Positions 8,713-19,018 are shown, counted from the first letter of the stretch. The stretch: 64,000 bases of DNA from Methylogaea oryzae (GCF_019669985.1 NZ_AP019782.1:1170501-1234500), one strand, 5' to 3'. Notes: a model not told the origin generated them from the letters alone. Translations and numbers: made by a program.

Positions 8713-10374
8713 TTAATCCTCCGGCATCTGCCCAATACGCCGGCCAGCCCCCACCAAGGCCCAGGCCAATATCGCCACGGTTAGGGCGATGACCGCGCCG
8801 AGGAAATACCGGCTGTTCAAAAGCCCGGCGAAGTCCATGGCGGGGGGTTGAGGGTTGGCGGCTTGTTCCGGTCCCAGGCGGGCGGCGACGGGCTGGTAGC
8901 CGGCCCGCAGGGGTTCGGTGATGGGGGCGGTGTCGTAGCGGGGCTGTTCGGCTTTTTCGGCGCCGTAGTGGAGGCGGTAGCTTTTGCCCGGCGCGGCGAG
9001 GAACAGCAGGCGGTAGCCGTTGCCTTGGGCGGCGACGCCGTCGATGGACAGGGGCGGGTTGTCCTGGTTGCGGACGAGGATGCGGTAATGGGTTTGGCGC
9101 TGCTCGGGGAAGCCGATGCCGGTCTGTTCGCGGTTGAGGTTTTCGAAGCGCAGGGATTGCACCGTGGCGCCGCCGATGTCGCGCCATTGGCTTTCGATGC
9201 CGCGTTTTACCTCCACTTGCACGGTGGCGCCGCGGCTGTAGTTGCGTTCGGGGCTGTGCAGCGCCAGTTGGGTGAGGGGCTCGCGGTTGGATTGCACGTC
9301 GATGACGGTCCAATGGTTTTTGGCGTCTTCCTCGGTCTTGAACGCTACCACCGGATAGTCGAATTTCTTTTCTTCCGCCGGCAGGGAGCGGCTGACCTTG
9401 TGCCACAGCTCGACCCGGTCGATGCGCAGCGGTTCGGTGTGGACAGTGGTGGTTTCGCTGCGCTCGCGCTCTTTGCCGGCTTGCAGGTGGCGGGTCAGCT
9501 CCGTCAGCTCGGACTGGCGCGTCCGTGCGGCGTCGGCGATCACCAGCTTAAAGTGGCGGTAGCCGTTGGCCGGCAGGGGGATGTCGCGGTTGCTGACGTC
9601 CATGTAGCGCGAGTAATCGTAGATGGCGGCGTCCTGCACCAGGGGCGACCAGTTTTTGCCGTCGTCGGAGCCGAATACCTGCACGCGCTGTTCGTAGTCG
9701 GCCAGAGGCGTCACCAGAGTCAGGCCGTCGGTGGGCGGGGTGTCCTTGTCGGCGCGCAGCAGCACTTCGATGCCTGCCGCGCCCAGCGGTTTCATGCCGG
9801 CCACGCCGCCGCCGTGGCGCTCGTGGACGATCTCGCTGTGGGGCTCCACGGATTTTTCCAGCAGGAAGGGCGTTTCCGCGCCGGCCTGGTCGAGGAGGCG
9901 CAGGTCGGGGTAGCCGTCGCGGGTGGCGGTGTAGACCTGGCTGTCCAGGGGCACGGCCAGCAAGGCTTCGGTTTGGCCTCCGGCGTATTCGATGGGTTTG
10001 GAATAGCGGTAGGCGACCGGTTCTGCGCCCAAGGCCGGCGTTGCCGCCAGCGAGAAACCGAACGATATTGCTGCGGCTAGCTTGCTGATTCTGCTCAGGG
10101 ACCGGCTGTTTCCTATTTCCTTTCCAGCAAGGGACGGCCTTTCTAAAAGTCCCCTCTCCCTCAGGGAAAGCCGCCGCACAGCGGAAAAATTAAGGCTTCC
10201 TCGAAGGGATAGGGTGAGAGGAGAAAAACAGGCCTTGTCCTTATCGCTCTTATTATTGCCACGGCTATTAGATTCCCTCACCCCAACCCTCTCCCGGGGG
10301 GAGAGGGGGCGGGCAATCGCCGCTGCAGCGGTTCCCGTCGCGGCTAGCCTGGACCAGGCATGCACTCTGCTCAT
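8713..10374 (-). CDS. DUF3999 family membrane-anchored envelope protein
   Basis: A 553-residue periplasmic protein anchored by a C-terminal helix ([21 protein letters not shown], near residues 525-545). The body (from about residue 115) matches DUF3999: repeated beta-rich, sugar-binding-like domains with [15 protein letters not shown] and HFKLVIADA. The ATG overlaps the DUF2339 stop as ATGA, and these two families commonly form a pair. The N terminus is odd. About 70 codons derived from an inverted pair of REP repeats lie between the start and a good signal peptide ([21 protein letters not shown]). Whether the long N terminus is made, or a later start is used, cannot be told here. Confidence 0.85.
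   Translation of the reverse strand: MSRVHAWSRLAATGTAAAAIARPLSPRERVGVRESNSRGNNKSDKDKACFSPLTLSLRGSLNFSAVRRLSLRERGLLERPSLAGKEIGNSRSLSRISKLAAAISFGFSLAATPALGAEPVAYRYSKPIEYAGGQTEALLAVPLDSQVYTATRDGYPDLRLLDQAGAETPFLLEKSVEPHSEIVHERHGGGVAGMKPLGAAGIEVLLRADKDTPPTDGLTLVTPLADYEQRVQVFGSDDGKNWSPLVQDAAIYDYSRYMDVSNRDIPLPANGYRHFKLVIADAARTRQSELTELTRHLQAGKERERSETTTVHTEPLRIDRVELWHKVSRSLPAEEKKFDYPVVAFKTEEDAKNHWTVIDVQSNREPLTQLALHSPERNYSRGATVQVEVKRGIESQWRDIGGATVQSLRFENLNREQTGIGFPEQRQTHYRILVRNQDNPPLSIDGVAAQGNGYRLLFLAAPGKSYRLHYGAEKAEQPRYDTAPITEPLRAGYQPVAARLGPEQAANPQPPAMDFAGLLNSRYFLGAVIALTVAILAWALVGAGRRIGQMPED
10149..10314. repeat. Inverted pair of REP-type repeats inside the DUF3999 coding region
   Basis: The left unit begins GTCCCCTCTCCCTCAGGGA (10149 on), is interrupted by about 35 bases containing CCGCCGCACAGCGG, and resumes as AGGGATAGGGTGAGAGG. 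The right unit is at 10275-10313 (CCCTCACCCCAACCCTCTCC...). They face each other like the two units flanking the DUF559 gene at 47.4-47.8 kb, but enclose no gene. The segment stays open in the DUF3999 frame. Confidence 0.8.
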
Positions 10375-12905
10375 GATTGGGATTCCTCTTGGGCCTGGGA
10401 GGTAAACACCTGGCGGTATTTCATGTAAACGAAGGAGCCGCCCAGGGCCAGCATGCCGAGGACGATGAAGGCGACGATGCGGTAGATCTGGTCCAGGCGC
10501 GCCAGGTCGATGAAGAACACTTTCCAGGCGACCAGGGCGAACAGCCCCAGTCCGGCCAGCCGCAGGGCGCGCACGTTCCGGCGGATGCCGCCCAGCACGC
10601 AGGCCAGGGCGAACAGCGACCAGAGGATGGACACGCCGCCGGAGCGCAGGCCCGGCACGTACTGGTGCAGGGCGGTGTTCAGCTCCAGGGTGAGGAAGAC
10701 GAACAGCAGTCCCAGCGCCGCCGCGCCGAAGAACGGCCTTGCCATTCCCCCGTCGATTCCTCGCCGCGACAGGCTGAGGAAGGCGAAGCCGAAAAAGGCG
10801 ATGATGGCGGAGAAGTCCAGCAGCCGCAGGAGGGCCTGCAGGAAGGAATACTCGCCGCCGTAGAGCAGGGTCCACGAGTCGCCGCCGGCCCAGAAATTGG
10901 TCAGGGTCAAATCCCAGCTGTCCAGGTCGAAGAACAGCAGCTTCAACAGCACGGCGGCGACGAACAGCCAAAACAGCGTCGCCATGCCCTGGCTGGGCGC
11001 GGCCAGGCAGCGCAGCAGCAGTGCCAGGCTCATGCCCAGCCACAGCAGGGTCAGCACCGGCAGGCGCAGGGGCGGGTAAAGGTAGCCGAAGGTCTGGTTC
11101 AGCTCCAGGTGCAGGAATAGGAACAACATGCCGGCGCCCACCACGAAGGCCCATTGCACCGCCCGGCTCGTTCCCAGCCAGGGCTGGATGTCGTTGGACG
11201 CGTCGCAGGCCAGGGCGGCCGGCGGCGTTTTGCGCTGGATCAACCGGTAGGCCACGGCCAGGGAGGCGATAGGCAGGCCGAACGTCAACAGGCGTTGCAG
11301 CAGCGCCAAGGCGTATTCCAGCAACGGCGTGTCCGCCGCCAGGGCGGCATGGCGCCCATATTGGCCGGGCAGGTCGTGGAAGCCGAAGCGCAGCAGCACG
11401 ATGCCGTAGAGCAAATAAGACACCTGGCGCAGGAACTCGCTGCGCAGTTTGGCGGCGATCCACAGCATGACGGCGGCTTGGACGGCCCAGCTCGCCGTCA
11501 GCCATTGCTCGGACAGGATCACGGGCAAGGTGACGGTGGTGAAGAAGGCGGCCAGGCCGGTGAAGCTCAGCAGCATCTCTTTGTCCAGCAGCCGCCGCGC
11601 CAGGCAGTAATAAACATGGGCCACATAGAAGGCCGCCAGGCCCAGGGTGAGCGCCGCCACCCACATCTGGCCGTAGGCGTCCTCGATCAGGTCGCGGCCG
11701 GTGGCGAAGAAAATGCCGGCGTTGACGAGCAGGGCCAGCAGTTCCAGCAGGGTGGATTTTTGCCGCTGCACCAGGCAGAACAGGAAGACCATGGTGGAAT
11801 ACAGCACGAAGAAGGCGGCGAGGAAGGGCATCACCTTCCAGAAGTCTTCCACCTGGTATTTGTCCATGGCGGCGAAAAACAGCGCGTAGTTGAAGACGAA
11901 GCTCAGGTAATTGAGCAAGCGCCATTTCTTGTAGTAGTTGGTGCCGAGGATGCCCAGTCCCAGCAGCAGCAGGTAGGAAAACAGCCCGACGAAATTCACC
12001 ACGCCGGTGGACAGCAGGATCGGCGTGGCATAGCCGCCGATGATGCCGAGCACCGCCACCAGTAGGGAGTCCAGCCGCACCGCCAGCACGCCGGCGCTGA
12101 CGGTGACGAGGGCCATCAGGGCGAAGGCGGGGTAGGCGTCGATCAGGTGATAGAAGCCGAAAGCGGCGAAGACGGCGAAGTACAGGGTGGCGATGCCGCC
12201 GCCCACCAGGCCCTGGCCGAACAGATGGTATTGCTTGCCCAACAGCCGCGTGCCGCTCGCCACCATGGCGACGCCGGTGAGCAGCGACAAGGCCACCCGT
12301 GCCTGTTCGCCCAGCAGGCCGTTGTCGATGGAGTATTTGAGGAAGAAGGCGATGCCGGTGACCAGGATCACCACGCCGATGCGCAGCAGCCAGTTGCTGG
12401 CGATGGCGTATTCCATGGACACGCCCTGGGGCCGGTGTTCCTCGCCCACCACGATCCAGTTCCAGATTTCGCGGAGGATTTCCTTGGCGGCGGTCTCGAA
12501 GCGGCTGGGTTCGCGCGGCGCTTGCGGCAGGAAGCTTTGCTCGGCCAAATCGGCGTTGTCTTCGTCCAGCCAGCCGTGGGGCGTCATGGGGGGCTCTGCC
12601 GGCATCGCGGCGGGCGGCTCGGCGAGAGCCGCTTCCGTTGCCGCGGGATCGGCCGGCGGCGGGGACGGCGCCGGTTCGGCGGCGGGCGTCGCGTCGGCGG
12701 TTCGCCCCGCGAACGCCGGCGGCCTGTCGGCCATTTCCCGCAGGAGCTGTTGCATGGCCGCCTGGGTTTCCTCGATGCGTTGCAGGGCGGCGCTAAATTC
12801 CTGGCGGTTGCGGCTTTGCTGCACCAGGGAGACGAAGACGATGACGAAGGTCGCCACGGCGCCCAAAACGGCCAAGGTAAGAATCAGTTCAAAGAAATCG
12901 AACAT
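10371..12905 (-). CDS. DUF2339 family polytopic membrane protein
   Basis: An 844-residue protein. An N-terminal helix (residues 4-27) is followed by a short coiled coil ([21 protein letters not shown]) and a Pro/Ala-rich linker to about residue 140. Some twenty or more membrane segments then run to the C terminus, as in the family. Function is unknown. Pairing with DUF3999 suggests a joint envelope role, perhaps in handling a glycan or lipid (inference). I start at the ATG at 12905 because AGGGAG lies 7 bases upstream. A longer frame to 12992 has no such signal. Confidence 0.9.
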   Translation of the reverse strand: MFDFFELILTLAVLGAVATFVIVFVSLVQQSRNRQEFSAALQRIEETQAAMQQLLREMADRPPAFAGRTADATPAAEPAPSPPPADPAATEAALAEPPAAMPAEPPMTPHGWLDEDNADLAEQSFLPQAPREPSRFETAAKEILREIWNWIVVGEEHRPQGVSMEYAIASNWLLRIGVVILVTGIAFFLKYSIDNGLLGEQARVALSLLTGVAMVASGTRLLGKQYHLFGQGLVGGGIATLYFAVFAAFGFYHLIDAYPAFALMALVTVSAGVLAVRLDSLLVAVLGIIGGYATPILLSTGVVNFVGLFSYLLLLGLGILGTNYYKKWRLLNYLSFVFNYALFFAAMDKYQVEDFWKVMPFLAAFFVLYSTMVFLFCLVQRQKSTLLELLALLVNAGIFFATGRDLIEDAYGQMWVAALTLGLAAFYVAHVYYCLARRLLDKEMLLSFTGLAAFFTTVTLPVILSEQWLTASWAVQAAVMLWIAAKLRSEFLRQVSYLLYGIVLLRFGFHDLPGQYGRHAALAADTPLLEYALALLQRLLTFGLPIASLAVAYRLIQRKTPPAALACDASNDIQPWLGTSRAVQWAFVVGAGMLFLFLHLELNQTFGYLYPPLRLPVLTLLWLGMSLALLLRCLAAPSQGMATLFWLFVAAVLLKLLFFDLDSWDLTLTNFWAGGDSWTLLYGGEYSFLQALLRLLDFSAIIAFFGFAFLSLSRRGIDGGMARPFFGAAALGLLFVFLTLELNTALHQYVPGLRSGGVSILWSLFALACVLGGIRRNVRALRLAGLGLFALVAWKVFFIDLARLDQIYRIVAFIVLGMLALGGSFVYMKYRQVFTSQAQEESQS

Positions 12906-13048
12906 GGCAACTCCCTGCTTTGAATGGCGCCGGCGAGGTTTGGCGGAACCCAAGTGTACGGGAGTTGGTAATAACTGCGCCAGCCGCGACACGGCGGATA
13001 TGGCGTTCGGGTATGCCGATAAATGGAGGATTGCCCGGAATACCCCAT

Positions 13049-13076
13049 TACTTCATAAGGCATTCGGTCTATAATT
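13049..13076 (+). promoter_or_regulatory. Sigma70-type promoter candidate for mltB
   Basis: TTACTT at 13049-13054 and a perfect TATAAT at 13071-13076 with a 16-base spacer, in a locally A/T-rich stretch 30 bases before the mltB ATG. The gap 12906-13106 otherwise shows nothing. Confidence 0.55.
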
Positions 13077-13106
13077 TATGATTATCTAATGTTGTTGGGA
13101 TAAACC

Positions 13107-14261
13107 ATGAAAAGAACGCTAATACCCATAGCGCTGCTCGTTTTGGGCCTGTCTGTATTGGCGGGCTGCGCCAGCCAAACGCCCAAAGGCCGCGCCAATG
13201 CCGTTGCGGCCCCGCAAGCGCCCGCTTCCAAGCCGGCGGATGTGGACATCGCCCGTTTGCCGCAGGTCGGCGATTACCGCGCCGCCGCCGTCAGCGGCGA
13301 TTATGCCGGTTATGCCGCGTTGGATCGCTTCATCGACCGCATGGTCAGCCAGTACGGCTATACCCGGGAATACCTCAACGGCGTGTTTTCCCAGGCCCGC
13401 CGCAAACAGTGGACCATCGAGTATATGAACCGCCAGGCGCCGTCCGGCCCGTCCACGCCGGGGGTGGTCAGCAAACCCAGTCCCGGCGGCTGGTCGCGTT
13501 ATCGCGCCAAGTTTTTGGACGAGCAGCACATCGGCAAAGGCGCGGCGTTCTGGGCCCAGCACGCCGATGCGCTGCAGCGGGCCAGCGAGCGCTACGGCGT
13601 GCCGCCCGAATACATCATGGGCATCATGGGGGTGGAAACCATCTTCGGCGCCAACGTCGGCAAAGACCGGGTGCTGGACGCCCTCACCACCCTGGCGTTC
13701 GATTATCCGCGCCGGGCCGAGTATTTCACCGAAGAGTTGGCGAATTTTCTCGTCATGACCCGCAAGGAAGGCCTGGATCCCGCCCAGCCGCAGGGCTCTT
13801 TCGCCGGCGCCATGGGGTTGGGTCAGTTCATGCCGGGCAGCTTCCTGCGCTTCGCGGTGGATTTCGACGGCGACGGCCGCTGTAATCTGTGGAGCCCGCA
13901 GGACGCCATCGGCAGCATCGCCAACTACTTCTCCGCCCACGGCTGGCGGCCGGCGGAGCCGGTGGTGACGCCCGCCGTCACCAGCAAGGCCATCGTCGAC
14001 AGCATGGAGTACGGCTTCGACACGCGTTATTCGCTGTCCACCCTAACCCAAGCCGGTGTGCAGCCGCTGCAATCCTGCCCGGTGGAAGACGTGCGCCTGT
14101 TGCGCCTTAGCACCCACAGCGGCACGGAATACTGGCTGGGCCATCAAAATTTCTACGTGCTGACCCGTTACAACAACAGCACCCACTACGCCATGGCCGT
14201 GCACCAGCTGGCGCAAGCCATTAAGGAGCGCTACAAGGGCGTGATGGTGGGGCAGCGCTGA
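13107..14261 (+). CDS. mltB: Membrane-bound lytic murein transglycosylase B
   Basis: Outer-membrane lipoprotein that cleaves peptidoglycan between MurNAc and GlcNAc with anhydro-sugar formation. The lipobox LAGC is at residues 20-23 after a hydrophobic signal. The SLT fold of the MltB type follows, with the catalytic glutamate in IMGIMGVETIFGAN, then RRAEYFTEELANFL and SFAGAMGLGQFMPGSFL, and a Ca-site-like DFDGDGRCNLW. Length 384 residues is typical. It is a single gene, convergent with the next. Confidence 0.95.
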   Translation: MKRTLIPIALLVLGLSVLAGCASQTPKGRANAVAAPQAPASKPADVDIARLPQVGDYRAAAVSGDYAGYAALDRFIDRMVSQYGYTREYLNGVFSQARRKQWTIEYMNRQAPSGPSTPGVVSKPSPGGWSRYRAKFLDEQHIGKGAAFWAQHADALQRASERYGVPPEYIMGIMGVETIFGANVGKDRVLDALTTLAFDYPRRAEYFTEELANFLVMTRKEGLDPAQPQGSFAGAMGLGQFMPGSFLRFAVDFDGDGRCNLWSPQDAIGSIANYFSAHGWRPAEPVVTPAVTSKAIVDSMEYGFDTRYSLSTLTQAGVQPLQSCPVEDVRLLRLSTHSGTEYWLGHQNFYVLTRYNNSTHYAMAVHQLAQAIKERYKGVMVGQR

Positions 14262-14273
14262 CCGGGGGTCGCG

Positions 14274-15452
14274 TTACTTGCCCGCGTAACGCACCCGGTA
14301 AATCGCGCCGGCGTAATCGTCGCTGACGTAAATGGCGCCGTCGGGCCCTTCCGCCACATCCACCGGCCTGCCGATGACGTCTTCGGCTTGTTCGAAGCCG
14401 CTGAGGAAGGGGCGTTCCTCGATGCGGCCGTCGGCCAGGAAATGCAGGGACACCACTTGGTAGCCCTGCTTCTTGCTGCGGTTCCATGAGCCGTGCAAGG
14501 CAACCAGGGCGGCGCCGCGATATTCCTTCGGCAGTTGCCGGCCTTCGAGGAACACGATGCTCAACGGCGCGGTGTGGGCCTTGAATGCGTGGACGGGCGG
14601 GATGCTCTCGTTAATCTCTTCTTCGTGACCCGCGCCGAAATCGGGATCGGCGACGCGGTTGCCGTTGGCGTAAGGCCAGCCGTAAAAGCCGCCTTGCCGG
14701 ATGCGGTTCAGTTCGCACGGCGGGAAGTCGTCGCCCAGCAGGTCGCGGCCGTTGTCCACGCCGTACAGCTCCTGCGTGGCCGGTCGCCAGGCAAAACCCA
14801 CGGTGTTGCGCAGACCCGTGGCGTAAATCTCCCCGCCGCCGCTGTCCGGCTTGTAACGCAGTAAAGCGGCGCGGCGCGGATCGTTTTCCAAACACACGTT
14901 GCAACTGGAGCCGACGGAGACATACATCCAGCCGTCGGGGCCGAATTTCAGCGTGCGGGTCCAATGACTGCCGTCGGCGGGCAGATCCTTCACTACCCGT
15001 TCCAACGTGCCGCGAACGCGGCGCGCGGCGGCGTCGTAGCGGATGCGCGCCACGCCGTCGGTTTCCGCCACATACAGCCAGTTGTCCCTGAAATCGAGGC
15101 CGTGGGGTTTGTTCAGCCCTATCAACAGGTCGCTGCGCCCATCCGGACGGCCGTCGCCGTTCTCGTCCCACTCCAGCAGAACCACCCGCCCGGACGCCGG
15201 CAGGCTCGCCAGAAGATCGCCCCCCGCCGTGAATCGCAACAACCGCACCTGCGGCAAGCCGTCCGCATAGGTGTCTATGACGAAACCTTCCGGCAGGCGC
15301 AGGCGTCGGTGCAAGGTTTGCGGGTCGGGGGCGGTCGTTCCGCCCAGGACGGCGCTCAAGGGCGGATTGAACGAGGAGAACACGGGCCACAAGACGCCCG
15401 CTGCAAACGCTGCGAGCAGCGTAAGCGCTAGCAAAAGCCTGAGGTGCTTCAT
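14274..15452 (-). CDS. PQQ-dependent sugar dehydrogenase-like (sorbosone dehydrogenase family)
   Basis: A 392-residue protein with an N-terminal membrane anchor or signal (LRLLLALTLLAAFAAGVLWP) and a six-bladed propeller of the sGDH/sorbosone dehydrogenase family. Markers are LPEGFVIDTYADGL, NKPHGLDFRDNWLYVAETD, LKFGPDGWMYVSVGSSCNVC, ATGLRNTVGFAW and GRPVDVAEGPDGAIYVSDD. Members oxidise aldoses or act as hydrolases, and many have unknown substrates. Two cysteines (SSCNVC) are a feature of this subgroup. Start at 15452 is supported by GGGAGA about 9 bases upstream. Confidence 0.88.
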   Translation of the reverse strand: MKHLRLLLALTLLAAFAAGVLWPVFSSFNPPLSAVLGGTTAPDPQTLHRRLRLPEGFVIDTYADGLPQVRLLRFTAGGDLLASLPASGRVVLLEWDENGDGRPDGRSDLLIGLNKPHGLDFRDNWLYVAETDGVARIRYDAAARRVRGTLERVVKDLPADGSHWTRTLKFGPDGWMYVSVGSSCNVCLENDPRRAALLRYKPDSGGGEIYATGLRNTVGFAWRPATQELYGVDNGRDLLGDDFPPCELNRIRQGGFYGWPYANGNRVADPDFGAGHEEEINESIPPVHAFKAHTAPLSIVFLEGRQLPKEYRGAALVALHGSWNRSKKQGYQVVSLHFLADGRIEERPFLSGFEQAEDVIGRPVDVAEGPDGAIYVSDDYAGAIYRVRYAGK

Positions 15453-15774
15453 TTCGGTGATCTCCCGCGAGGTGCGTTGAACGGCCCCGGGGGAATACCC
15501 CACGGGTGGAGGCCGGCGCGGCTTTTCTTCCCAGGGAATCCGGGGGCTTGGGCCAAGGCGACGGGCTGCAATCGTCCCGATTCATTGTAGGAAACAATGA
15601 TCGGCGCGGCGCTCGGCGGTTGCGCGGCGTGTAGGAGCAGGCTTACAGAACAAACAGCCGAGGCTTACAGACTGCCGCCGGTTTTGGGGAGATTATTTCC
15701 TGGCTGTGCGCTGGGAAACTGGCTGGCTCCTGACGGTCAAAAATAATCACTGATTTATATGAGGGAAGGGACAA
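15453..15774. other. Intergenic region with a direct repeat
   Basis: 322 bases between divergent genes. AGGCTTACAGA occurs at 15639-15649 and again at 15661-15671, a 22-base period. The second copy runs on into CTGCCGCC. A related sequence follows creC (33205-33240, other strand). A/T-rich DNA at 15745-15765 and GAGGGAAGGGA just before the cytochrome ATG are the likely promoter end and ribosome-binding site. No gene is seen. Confidence 0.5.
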
Positions 15775-17574
15775 ATGAGAAAACGTGAAACTGCACTAAA
15801 GGCCGGCGGCCTGGCGGGCTCGCTGTTCGCCGCCGCGATGCTGGCGCCGCTGTCGCCGGAGGCCGCCGTGGCGCCGGTGATGACCGATCAGGGCAAGCAC
15901 TGGACCGCTTCCACCCGGGAACAATACTACACGCAGGACCAAGGCTCGCGCGTCATGCCGTTGAAGTGGATCAACGCGCTCAAGCAGGCGGACGGCAAGC
16001 CTTTCCTGGAGGACAGCCTCAGCCGTTACGGTTATTTGCCCAATCCGCAGAGTCCCGACCCCGGCTTGCCGGTCGGCTTCACCGTCGCCAAGGAGAACGG
16101 CGAGAAAATGCTCGGCATGAGCTGCTCGGCTTGCCATACCCGCCAAATCGAGGTGTCCGGCACCGCCTACCGTATCGACGGCGGCCCGGCCATCACCGAT
16201 ATGCAGAATTTCCTCGCCGACCTCGACGCTTCGGTCAACAAAGTGCTGAACGACGAGGGCGCTTTCGCGGATTTCGCCAAAGCCGTGCTGGGGCCGTCGG
16301 CCAAACAGCCCGACCTGGACAAACTGCGCGCCGAAGTGACCGCTTGGTTCCTGCGCTACGACACCATCATCAAGGGCTCGCTGCCGACGGAATATCCGTG
16401 GGGACCTTCGCGGCTCGACGCGGTTTCCATGATCTTCAACCGGGTGTCCGGTTTGGACATCGGGCCGGCTCCCACCTATATGATCCCCGAGAACATCAAG
16501 CGGGCCGACGCGCCGGTGCGTTATCCCTTCGTTTGGAACGCGTCCATCCAGGACAAGATCCAGTGGCCCGGCTTCGCCTCCAACGGCAACCGTATCCTGG
16601 GGTTGTCCCGCAACCTGGGTGAGGTGTTCGGCGTGTTCGCCGATTTCCATCCGGTAAAGGACGACACCCGCGTGTTGAAGATCAACTACGTGAAAAACAA
16701 CACGGCCAACTTCCACGGCCTCAACAAGCTGGAAAGCCTGATCAAGAAAATCGGGCCGCCGAAATGGCCGTGGAAGCTGGACAAGGCGCTGGCGGCCGAA
16801 GGCGAGAAGGTGTTCAACAAAAAGGACCCGGCTCAAGGCAACGAAAGCTGCGCCGATTGCCACGGCATCAAGAAAGGCGCCATGCGTTCTTTGACCCACG
16901 AAACCTGGGCTACGCCGATCCTGGACGTCGGCACCGACTCCCGCGAAGTGAACCTGCTGGGTTCCCAGGTCAAAACCGGCGTGCTGGAGGGAATGAGGAT
17001 TTTCCCCGAGCGCGAGCCGCTCAAAGCCGTCGATTCGGCCTTTACCGTGCTGGGCACGGTGGTTACCGGCGCCATTTTGCAACACTACCTGCCGGTGGAG
17101 CTGAGCCCGGAAGAGCAGAAGCTGCGCAGCAAGCTGGACAAATTGGTGTCCATGTTCAAGTCGGAAGTGGACAAAGCGGAAGACCTGGGGGATCTGGGCG
17201 GCCTGGACGATCTCAAGATCGCTTTCCAGATGAAGGAACAGCCGGCGACTTCGGCGGCGCCGTCCTATCCCTACGAGTCCCGCGTGATGCAGGGCATCTG
17301 GGCGGCGGCGCCCTACCTGCACAACGGCTCGGTGGCCAGCCTGACCGAACTGCTGACGCCTTCCGCCCAGCGGCAAGCGTCCTTCAAGGTGGGGCCGGCT
17401 TACGATCCGGAAAAAGTGGGCTTGGCGGCTGAGCAGACCAAGTTCAATTTCACGCTGAAAACCACCGATTGCAACGACCGCAATTCCGGCAACAGCCGTT
17501 GCGGCCACGATTACGGCACCAGCTTCAGCGATGCGGAGAAAAAGGCCCTGCTGGAATACATGAAGAGCATGTAA
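15775..17574 (+). CDS. Diheme cytochrome c (MauG/cytochrome c peroxidase/RoxA-like)
   Basis: Predicted periplasmic protein of 599 residues with an Ala-rich signal peptide (residues 1-30) and two c-type heme sites: CSACH at 117-121 and CADCH at 359-363. The C-terminal segment RVMQGIWAAAPYLHNGSVASL is typical of the diheme peroxidase superfamily. The length and the CSACH motif are closer to the large rubber-oxygenase (RoxA)-like group than to classic 35-kDa peroxidases; this comparison is from memory. The substrate is unknown. A strong hairpin terminator and then a cytochrome P450 follow, suggesting a shared oxidation pathway. Confidence 0.85.
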   Translation: MRKRETALKAGGLAGSLFAAAMLAPLSPEAAVAPVMTDQGKHWTASTREQYYTQDQGSRVMPLKWINALKQADGKPFLEDSLSRYGYLPNPQSPDPGLPVGFTVAKENGEKMLGMSCSACHTRQIEVSGTAYRIDGGPAITDMQNFLADLDASVNKVLNDEGAFADFAKAVLGPSAKQPDLDKLRAEVTAWFLRYDTIIKGSLPTEYPWGPSRLDAVSMIFNRVSGLDIGPAPTYMIPENIKRADAPVRYPFVWNASIQDKIQWPGFASNGNRILGLSRNLGEVFGVFADFHPVKDDTRVLKINYVKNNTANFHGLNKLESLIKKIGPPKWPWKLDKALAAEGEKVFNKKDPAQGNESCADCHGIKKGAMRSLTHETWATPILDVGTDSREVNLLGSQVKTGVLEGMRIFPEREPLKAVDSAFTVLGTVVTGAILQHYLPVELSPEEQKLRSKLDKLVSMFKSEVDKAEDLGDLGGLDDLKIAFQMKEQPATSAAPSYPYESRVMQGIWAAAPYLHNGSVASLTELLTPSAQRQASFKVGPAYDPEKVGLAAEQTKFNFTLKTTDCNDRNSGNSRCGHDYGTSFSDAEKKALLEYMKSM

Positions 17575-17599
17575 CCGATCGGCAGAGTCCAAAACGCAG

Positions 17600-17630
17600 C
17601 GGGGCGGGGCGTTTGCCTCGCCCCGTTGTT
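17600..17630 (+). terminator. Hairpin after the diheme cytochrome gene
   Basis: Arms at 17601-17610 and 17615-17624 pair over 10 bp (one G-U) with a GTTT loop, followed by GTTGTTCATT. The weak T tract could make it an attenuator, giving less of the P450 message than of the cytochrome message. Confidence 0.65.
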
Positions 17631-17682
17631 CATTCGGCGTCCCGCCGGGGGAGCCGATACGACGGATTGAAAGGAAACAACC

Positions 17683-19011
17683 ATGAGTGAAATCACGACC
17701 AATTATCTGGAACGCTACGACGCGGCGGCCGAGGCGGACAAATTCCCGCTGGTGCGCCAATGGATGGACAACGAGCCGCTGCCCTTTTTCAAGGAGCTGC
17801 GGGCAAAGCGCCCCATCCTGGTGACGCCGGCCTGCACCCTGCTGGCTTTGTACGACGACGTGACCGAAGTGTTGGATATGCCCAAGGTCTTCACCGTCGA
17901 GCTGTACGTGGCGAAGCAGGGGAATTACCTGATGGCCCACGACGACGACGCCCTGCACACCCGCGAAAAGTCCATCATGATGGGCCTGCTCAACCGCGAC
18001 GACCTGCCGCAGATCAGGACCATGGTCGCCGGCATCGCCAAGGGGCTGCTGGACAAAGCCGGCGGTCGCATCGAGGTGGTGTACGACTATTGCCGCCTGG
18101 TGCCGGCTCACCTGGTGCAGGACTATTTCGGCCTGACCGGCGCCGACCCCAAGGATTTGATCGATTGGTCCTATTGGGCGCAATACGACACGTTCCACAA
18201 CCAGCCCTTCGACCTGCGCACGCCGGCGGAGAACCAGCACATCGTCGACAACCACAACCGGACTTCGGCACTACTGGGCAAATACATCACCGGCCTGATC
18301 GTGCGCCGCCTGCCGATGATCAAGCTGGGCCAGTTGCTGAGCCTGCTGTTGGCGCCCTGGCACCTGCTGAAAAAGCTGTTTTGCAAGCAGGCGGCGGCCG
18401 ATAAGAAGTTAAGCGACGACATCGTCGCCAGGATGCTGCGCACGTCTTTTCCCGCCGCGGTGGACTTCGACATCAAGCGCGTCGGCACCAATGCCGGCGG
18501 GTTGTTGATCGGCGCTATCGAAACCACTTCCCAAGCCGTGGCCCAGGCCATCCAGTTTTTGCTCGACCGGCCGGATTTGCTCGCCAAGGCGGTGGCGGCG
18601 GCCAAGTCTGACGACACCAAAGCCTTCGACGGCATCGTTTGGGAAGCCATGCGCTTCGTGCCCATCGCCCCCTACATGTTCCGCAAGAGCGCCGTCGAAT
18701 ACACCGTTGCCAAGGGCACGGACCGCGCCACCACCATTCCTCCCGGCACCTATGTGCTGCCGTTGACCTTGTCGGCCATGTTCGATCCCAAGGCGTTCGA
18801 ATCGCCGGAGGAGTTCATCCCCGAGCGCAACTGGTACCACTACTTCCATTTCGGCTTCGGCAGCCACGATTGCCTGGGCAAATACGTCGGCATGGTGCTG
18901 ATCCCGGAAATGGTGCGCCAGGTGCTGTTGCGGCCCGGCATCAAGGCCCACGGTTCCATCGATTACAAGAACGGTCCTTTCCCGGAACAGTACGACCTGT
19001 CCTGGGGCTGA
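17683..19011 (+). CDS. Cytochrome P450
   Basis: Soluble bacterial P450 of 442 residues. The heme-thiolate signature is FHFGFGSHDCLGKYVG with Cys397 as ligand. The I-helix region reads LLIGAIETTSQAVAQA, and the K-helix ExxR motif is EAMRF. The I helix has IETT where many P450s have the acid-Thr pair (A/G)GxD/ET, so oxygen activation looks intact. AAAGGA precedes the ATG. It follows the diheme cytochrome gene by about 110 bases on the same strand. No ferredoxin or reductase gene is adjacent. The substrate cannot be read from sequence. Confidence 0.93.
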   Translation: MSEITTNYLERYDAAAEADKFPLVRQWMDNEPLPFFKELRAKRPILVTPACTLLALYDDVTEVLDMPKVFTVELYVAKQGNYLMAHDDDALHTREKSIMMGLLNRDDLPQIRTMVAGIAKGLLDKAGGRIEVVYDYCRLVPAHLVQDYFGLTGADPKDLIDWSYWAQYDTFHNQPFDLRTPAENQHIVDNHNRTSALLGKYITGLIVRRLPMIKLGQLLSLLLAPWHLLKKLFCKQAAADKKLSDDIVARMLRTSFPAAVDFDIKRVGTNAGGLLIGAIETTSQAVAQAIQFLLDRPDLLAKAVAAAKSDDTKAFDGIVWEAMRFVPIAPYMFRKSAVEYTVAKGTDRATTIPPGTYVLPLTLSAMFDPKAFESPEEFIPERNWYHYFHFGFGSHDCLGKYVGMVLIPEMVRQVLLRPGIKAHGSIDYKNGPFPEQYDLSWG

Positions 19012-19018
19012 TGGCCGG

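Noticed and set aside
8713-11925. A 1070-codon open frame covering DUF3999 and most of DUF2339
   Set aside because: Only the part from 10374 on is DUF3999. The upstream part is the wrong frame of the clear DUF2339 membrane protein; the ATGA overlap fixes the true start.
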